Positions 40,655 through 44,140 of a DNA stretch of 44,140 bases are shown here, one piece after another. A program made the translations under genes and the position numbers. This DNA comes from RGIG2041 sp045578865 (GTDB lineage Bacteria > Bacillota > Clostridia > UBA1381 > UMGS1253). Each line of letters begins with the position of its first letter. The stretch's first letter is position 1. Below the pieces are notes generated by a model, which did not search any database, had not been told where the DNA came from, and worked only from the letters and a program-made list of their open reading frames with translations. The stretch is taken from NCBI GenBank assembly GCA_045578865.1, contig JAZNLB010000031.1, forward strand, positions 1 through 44,140, written 5' to 3'.

Positions 40655-41153
40655 AATCATTGTAAAAACAATCTATTTCCCATCTTAGTACATTTGTATC
40701 GATGTATTCCCATATTTTTTGATAATCCTTTTCGCCACGTATAATGTGGTCATGAAAAGATGATTGAAACAAATGTTGTACCTTCAATCCTTCTTTTTTA
40801 CACATTATTGTTGTTATGGATTTAAATGCACATATTATATCAGATATTGTAGGGCAGGGGCTTGCTCCTGCCGCCATATCATAATTTGAGATTAAAATAT
40901 GAATATGATTTGGCATAATTACATATTTATCGATTTCAATACCTTTATAACGATTTTCTAATAATTCTATTTGCTCTTTTGCAATATTTCCATATATGGT
41001 TAATTCATTTTCGGGAGGAGCAAGCCCCTCCCCTACAGTTATTGATGACAATATCTTTTCTTTGTTATGCGTACATATTGTAATAAAATATGCTCCCGGT
41101 GTTGAATAATCATATCCTTTTAATCTTGTCGGTTTTCGTTTTGGTAAATTCAT
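40653..41153 (-). CDS. REP-associated Y1 (IS200-like) transposase carrying REP sequences inside the gene
   Basis: 166 residues. It belongs to the Y1/HUH transposase family: YFITICTHNKEKIL near the start, the metal motif PNHIHIL (H83, H85), and the end FQSSFHDHIIRGEKDYQKIWEYIDTN with candidate catalytic Tyr 144 or 150. This RAYT-type group mobilises short palindromes rather than itself. Two GTAGGG-headed palindromes lie inside the gene in opposite directions and are translated in frame, as VGEGLAPP (40–47) and AAGASPCPT (94–102). They seem to have been inserted into loops, or to be used as the protein's own substrate. A third copy lies outside at 42267. It is 22 bases after an XRE gene on the same strand. 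Confidence 0.88.
   Translation of the reverse strand: MNLPKRKPTRLKGYDYSTPGAYFITICTHNKEKILSSITVGEGLAPPENELTIYGNIAKEQIELLENRYKGIEIDKYVIMPNHIHILISNYDMAAGASPCPTISDIICAFKSITTIMCKKEGLKVQHLFQSSFHDHIIRGEKDYQKIWEYIDTNVLRWEIDCFYND
40849..40873 (+). repeat. REP-like palindrome inside the transposase gene (copy 1)
   Basis: GTAGGGCAGGGGCTTGCTCC then TGCCG; the arms GGCAGG and CCTGCC fold into a hairpin. In the gene it reads GASPCPT. It is opposite in direction to copy 2. Confidence 0.8.
41013..41036 (-). repeat. REP-like palindrome inside the transposase gene (copy 2)
   Basis: On the minus strand GTAGGGGAGGGGCTTGCTCC then TCCC; the arms GGGAGG and CCTCCC fold. In the gene it reads VGEGLAPP. With copy 1 it frames the central 139 bases of the gene, tails inward. 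Confidence 0.8.
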
Positions 41154-41175
41154 AATATAAATAACCCATTTTAAA

Positions 41176-41370
41176 TTATTTTTCTTTTGATATGCCTAAT
41201 ATATAATCTGTAGAAACATTATAATATTTGGCTAATTTTATCAGTATGTCTATTGGAAGTTGTCTTTGTCCATTTTCATATTGCGAATATGTGTTTTGTT
41301 TAATATGCAAATATTCGGCAAGCTCCTTTTGTTTTAAATCACTATCTTCTCGCAAATCTTTTAATCTCAT
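41176..41370 (-). CDS. XRE-family (Cro/CI-type) small regulator
   Basis: 64 residues, a complete single HTH domain: LRLREDSDLKQKELAEYL-type start (RLKDLREDSDLKQKELAEYL), QNTYSQYENGQRQLP recognition helix and LAKYYNVSTDYILG end. It is divergent from the secreted-protein gene at 41482; two copies of an ATCTC-N5-GAGAT-like operator lie between them. AAGGAGA precedes ATG 41370. It is likely a local repressor of itself and the neighbour, and may co-transcribe the RAYT gene. Confidence 0.92.
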   Translation of the reverse strand: MRLKDLREDSDLKQKELAEYLHIKQNTYSQYENGQRQLPIDILIKLAKYYNVSTDYILGISKEK

Positions 41371-41402
41371 ATCACATTCTCCTTATAAACATATTATATA
41401 AA

Positions 41403-41417
41403 ATCTCATAACGAGAT
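41403..41417. promoter_or_regulatory. Candidate XRE operator 1
   Basis: ATCTC-ATAAC-GAGAT, perfect 5-base arms with a 5-base spacer, placed beside the -10 region expected for the XRE gene (TATAAT on the minus strand at about 41393). Confidence 0.6.
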
Positions 41418-41418
41418 A

Positions 41419-41447
41419 TTGACATTTATCTCAAATTGTGATATTAT
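41419..41447 (+). promoter_or_regulatory. Promoter of the secreted-protein gene
   Basis: TTGACA (41419–41424), 17-base spacer, TATTAT (41442–41447). Candidate operator 2 lies in the spacer. Confidence 0.8.
41428..41442. promoter_or_regulatory. Candidate XRE operator 2
   Basis: ATCTC-AAATT-GTGAT, four of five arm positions symmetric, 25 bases from operator 1 and inside the spacer of the plus-strand promoter, so binding should block it. Confidence 0.55.
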
Positions 41448-41481
41448 GTTGTTGCAATATTATTTTAGGAGGTAAAACAAA

Positions 41482-42189
41482 ATGAAAAAAAGATTACAAG
41501 GGTTAATTACAGGCATACTGATTGGTGCAACAATAACAGGCGGAGGAGTAATTGCGGCAAACACAACTACGCTTTATAATGTTATTGCAAACGGGATAAA
41601 AATTGTTATTGATGGTCAAAAACTCAATCCCACTGATGTCAACGGCAATAAAGTTGAGCCTATTATTTATAATGGTACAACATATTTGCCTGTTCGTGCA
41701 GTTGCAAATGCAATAGGCAAAGCAGTGTATTGGGACGGACCGAATTATACTGTTTATCTGGGGGATATGAATGGTGGTTTGGAATATCCTACGATAAGAT
41801 TAGAGGATTTGATAAGTATCAATGATAGTGTACGAACAACAAACAATTTAACAGATAACTACGGAAATACTTATGACCGTGCAGTATGCAACAGAACATT
41901 AGGGGGAGATAATTGCAAACTAGAATATTTACTAAATATGAAATATAGTAGATTTAAAGGAACACTTTATGTTCCACAGGGAGAGACTTCGGATAGAAGT
42001 GTGCATTTATCAATAATAGCAGATGGAAAAACTATTTATACATCGCCTGCGATGACAAAAACATCTTCACCTATTTTTATTGATGAAAATATTACTGGGT
42101 GTAATGATATAAAAATCGAATTTAGCGAAGGAGCATATTTTAGTGAAGATATTGATTTATGCCTTGGCGATGCAGGATTTTATCAATAA
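41482..42189 (+). CDS. Secreted protein with copper amine oxidase-N-like domain and an NPCBM-like C-terminal half
   Basis: 235 residues. A signal peptide (MKKRLQGLITGILIGATITGGGVIAA) is followed by about 70 residues of a PF07833-type domain (IVIDGQKLNPTDVNGNKVEP, YNGTTYLPVRAVANAIGK, VYWDGPNYTVYLG). Residues 120–230 (TYDRAVCNRTLGG, YSRFKGTLYVPQGETSDRSVHLSIIADGKTIYTSP) resemble the NPCBM/NEW2 carbohydrate-binding fold, though remotely. It is probably a wall- or glycan-binding surface protein. A perfect GGAGG precedes ATG 41482. Proline codons avoid CCG, unlike most of the window, fitting the accessory segment. It is controlled by a promoter with two putative XRE sites. Confidence 0.85.
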   Translation: MKKRLQGLITGILIGATITGGGVIAANTTTLYNVIANGIKIVIDGQKLNPTDVNGNKVEPIIYNGTTYLPVRAVANAIGKAVYWDGPNYTVYLGDMNGGLEYPTIRLEDLISINDSVRTTNNLTDNYGNTYDRAVCNRTLGGDNCKLEYLLNMKYSRFKGTLYVPQGETSDRSVHLSIIADGKTIYTSPAMTKTSSPIFIDENITGCNDIKIEFSEGAYFSEDIDLCLGDAGFYQ

Positions 42190-42213
42190 TTTGTCCGGCA
42201 CTGTAACAAGCAG

Positions 42214-42255
42214 GGAAGATGTATTGCATCTTCCAATAATTTAGGATAATCCTAA
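42214..42255. terminator. Hairpins after the secreted-protein gene
   Basis: GGAAGATG-TATTG-CATCTTCC (42214–42234) followed by AATAAT, then the palindrome TTAGGAT-A-ATCCTAA (42241–42255). The first may act as a weak terminator. Confidence 0.5.
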
Positions 42256-42266
42256 GACCTTATAAA

Positions 42267-42291
42267 CGGCAAGAGCAAGCCCTTGCCCTAC
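42267..42291 (-). repeat. REP-like palindrome (copy 3, outside the transposase gene)
   Basis: On the minus strand GTAGGGCAAGGGCTTGCTCT then TGCCG, the same head and core (GGGCTTGCTC) as the two copies inside the RAYT gene, with compensating changes in the arms (GGCAAG/CTTGCC). This supports folding as the conserved property. Confidence 0.8.
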
Positions 42292-42294
42292 GAT

Positions 42295-42326
42295 AAAAGG
42301 CAGAAACGAAATCGTTTCTGCCTTTT
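42295..42326. terminator. Terminator between the accessory genes and fucI
   Basis: AAAAGGCAGAAACGA-AA-TCGTTTCTGCCTTTT, a perfect 15-bp stem; it ends fucI and can work both ways. Confidence 0.92.
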
Positions 42327-42341
42327 GTAATGTAAAAATAA

Positions 42342-44140
42342 TTATTTAATATTCTTGTACAAAGGTCCGTATGCCTGGCAAGCTCTGTAGTCCTGACCTT
42401 CTTTATCCATACCAAATGCATTCCAGCTTGCAGGTCTGAATATTTTTTCTTCAGGTACGTTGTGTAGACTTACAGGAATTCTTAGCATTGAACACATTGT
42501 GATAAGGTCTGCACCAACGTGTCCATAAGAAATAGCACCGTGGTTAGCACCCCAGTTATTCATAACCTCGTATGCAGTCTTGAATGGGCTGCCTTCTTTA
42601 CCATCACATCTTGGAGCAAACCAAGTACATGGCCATGTGTAGTCTGTTCTCTTCCAAAGTGCATCAGATACGTCTGCAGGTAAACCTACTGTCCAACCCT
42701 CTGCAATTTGTAGAACAGGGCCTAAGCCTTTAACAAGGTTTAGTCTTATCATAGTAGCAGGCATTGTAGCAGTTGTTTCAAATCTTGATGAGAAACCGCC
42801 GCCTCTGAAGTAGCCTAAGTCTGCCATATTCCATGTTGTAGCACCCATAATAGCATCCTGGTCAGCTTGTGTAACTTCGTACCAAGGCTTCATAACCGCA
42901 TTGCCGTTTTCGTCTTTTGCTTCTGCATTAGCATCAAGACAACATGCACCTGAGTTAATAAGGTGAATAACACCATTTGCAGCCTTTGCTTCGTCTGTTA
43001 TATCGTAGCCTGTAACTCTCTTAATAGCCTCGCCACTCCAGTATGTACGAACATCTGCAAACATTTGTGCTCTATTTGTAAGCAACTTCATAAATAGCAT
43101 ACCTAAGCCGTTTAATACGTCATTTTCAGTTGCTAAAATGTATGGCTCTCTTGCACCATTCCAGTCGAATGATGTGTTTAGAATTGCCTCTGCAAAGTCA
43201 CCGTTTGGATAGAAGTCTGTCCATTGTCTTTGACCCTGGAAGCCTGCAGCAATAGCGTTATGGCCAACTGCCTCTTCTTCGCAGCCCTCAGGAAGATTTG
43301 CATTACCATTCATTAAGTCTTTAATAATAACTGCCATCTTAACAACAAATTCAAATTGTTCTTCTTTTTGGGCAGCAGATTTTTGCATATCCTCAGGGTT
43401 CTTATCAAAGCCCATCTTACAGTTCTTCTTAGCCCAAGCTAGTGCCTTTTGGAACTCTGCCTCGTCATAGATACCCTCTGTCATTCTTCTGATGATTTCA
43501 ACTTCGTCAACAGACTCAACTCTTAGACCTAAGTATGATTCCATAAAGTCAGAATCTATAATAGAACCGCCGATACCCATACAAATTGAACCAATTTGAA
43601 GATATGACTTACCGCGCATAGAAGCAGCAGCAACTGCAGCACGGCCAAATCTTAATAGCTTTTCTTCTACGTCAGCAGGAATTGAAGTATCACTCATATC
43701 CTGAACTTCGTGACCATAGATACCAAATGCAGGAAGTCCCTTTTGTGCATGTGTAGCCAAAACTGATGCAAGGTAAACTGCACCCGGTCTTTCTGTACCA
43801 TTAAAGCCCCATACACCCTTTATTGTCTGAGGGTCCATATCCATTGTTTCGCTACCATAGCACCAGCAAGGTGTAACTGTAAGAGTAATATCTACTCCCT
43901 CTTTTCTGAACTTGTCAGCACATGCAGCAGATTCCGGAACACGACCGATTGTTGTGTCGGCAATAACTACCTTTACACTCTCGCCATTTGAGTATTTTAA
44001 GTTGTCCTCAAATAACTTCTTAGCAGCCTTTGCCATGTTCATTGTTTGAACTTCTAATGATTCTCTAACCTTTAAAGGACCGCGACGGCCGTCGATTGTA
44101 GGACGAATACCAATAACAGGATAATCGCCTATTAGTCTTG
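42342..44140 (-). CDS. fucI: L-fucose isomerase (5' end beyond the window)
   Basis: 598 residues are visible. The frame runs off the right edge, and comparison with the E. coli protein (591 residues) shows only a few N-terminal residues missing; the visible part begins RLIGDYPVIGIRPTIDGRRG. An internal ATG at 44042 is not the start. It converts L-fucose to L-fuculose, and some members also use D-arabinose. TPCWCYGSETMDMDP, FNGTERPGAVYLA, the metal residues in ATENDVLNG and FADVRTYWS, and NWGANHG are all conserved. Of about 21 proline codons only two are CCG, whereas neighbours such as rarA use mostly CCG, suggesting transfer or different expression tuning. No fucK or fucA is in view. Confidence 0.95.
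   Translation of the reverse strand, partial: RLIGDYPVIGIRPTIDGRRGPLKVRESLEVQTMNMAKAAKKLFEDNLKYSNGESVKVVIADTTIGRVPESAACADKFRKEGVDITLTVTPCWCYGSETMDMDPQTIKGVWGFNGTERPGAVYLASVLATHAQKGLPAFGIYGHEVQDMSDTSIPADVEEKLLRFGRAAVAAASMRGKSYLQIGSICMGIGGSIIDSDFMESYLGLRVESVDEVEIIRRMTEGIYDEAEFQKALAWAKKNCKMGFDKNPEDMQKSAAQKEEQFEFVVKMAVIIKDLMNGNANLPEGCEEEAVGHNAIAAGFQGQRQWTDFYPNGDFAEAILNTSFDWNGAREPYILATENDVLNGLGMLFMKLLTNRAQMFADVRTYWSGEAIKRVTGYDITDEAKAANGVIHLINSGACCLDANAEAKDENGNAVMKPWYEVTQADQDAIMGATTWNMADLGYFRGGGFSSRFETTATMPATMIRLNLVKGLGPVLQIAEGWTVGLPADVSDALWKRTDYTWPCTWFAPRCDGKEGSPFKTAYEVMNNWGANHGAISYGHVGADLITMCSMLRIPVSLHNVPEEKIFRPASWNAFGMDKEGQDYRACQAYGPLYKNIK

Overview
The window looks like a chromosomal stretch from an anaerobic, low-to-moderate-GC Gram-positive of the class Clostridia, probably gut-associated. 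The signs are a T-box leader, an HPr with both regulatory sites, a PerR/reverse-rubrerythrin/BFD cluster, a YetF–DUF4363 pair, Veg, MutS2, an AbrB-type regulator with a zinc ribbon, a GGGtGRT protein, dimeric GlyRS, and strong sigma-A promoters with strong intrinsic terminators. I cannot name the genus from the sequence.

Layout. 1–400: right end of an IS3-family insertion sequence and several palindromic repeats. 398–2100: tgt, HPr and tRNA-Pro(CGG). 2459–4177: a divergent NifU-like scaffold plus a GGGtGRT protein, a conserved pair of unknown function. 4422–8319: secreted M23 peptidase, then valS with a small membrane protein gene (minus). 8568–11336: YetF–DUF4363, then cysteine desulfurase and a classical NifU/IscU scaffold. 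11444–16304: NSS transporter, sugar-ABC ATPase and a divergent EF-G paralogue. 16643–20281: glyS–secD–secF operon (minus). 20547–22639: AbrB-like regulator, YebC, and an unusual HTH/Tyr-acidic/membrane protein. 22823–24095: perR–rubrerythrin–BFD. 24293–26960: perfect-consensus promoter, T-box leader and an XRE–cupin–acyl-CoA synthetase fusion. 27189–28631: DUF896 and an MFS transporter. 28666–32716: metY and glmM (minus), luxS–mtn (plus). 32972–36124: acn–icd (minus). 36492–40586: mutS2, veg, rarA. 40600–44140: a more AT-rich, codon-distinct accessory segment with a REP-associated transposase carrying repeats inside its own gene, an XRE regulator, a secreted protein and fucI (cut by the window end).

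How parts work together. Two separate Fe-S systems are present (NifS–NifU, and the NifU-like/GGGtGRT pair), with Fe-S clients such as aconitase and the BFD protein nearby. acn–icd makes 2-oxoglutarate from citrate. luxS–mtn recycles S-adenosylhomocysteine to homocysteine, and metY can make homocysteine from acetylhomoserine. perR–rbr–bfd is a peroxide-defence unit with a PerR-box-like palindrome in its own promoter region.

Strongest lead. The T-box at about 24328–24604 reads, by its stem I fold, an ATC (Ile) specifier, but controls a medium-chain acyl-CoA synthetase-like enzyme fused to an XRE–cupin regulator. I infer that isoleucine shortage may switch on activation of a short branched acid (2-methylbutyrate or propionate) for reductive isoleucine synthesis. 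Second lead: the NifU-like/GGGtGRT pair. Third: the REP-in-gene transposase.
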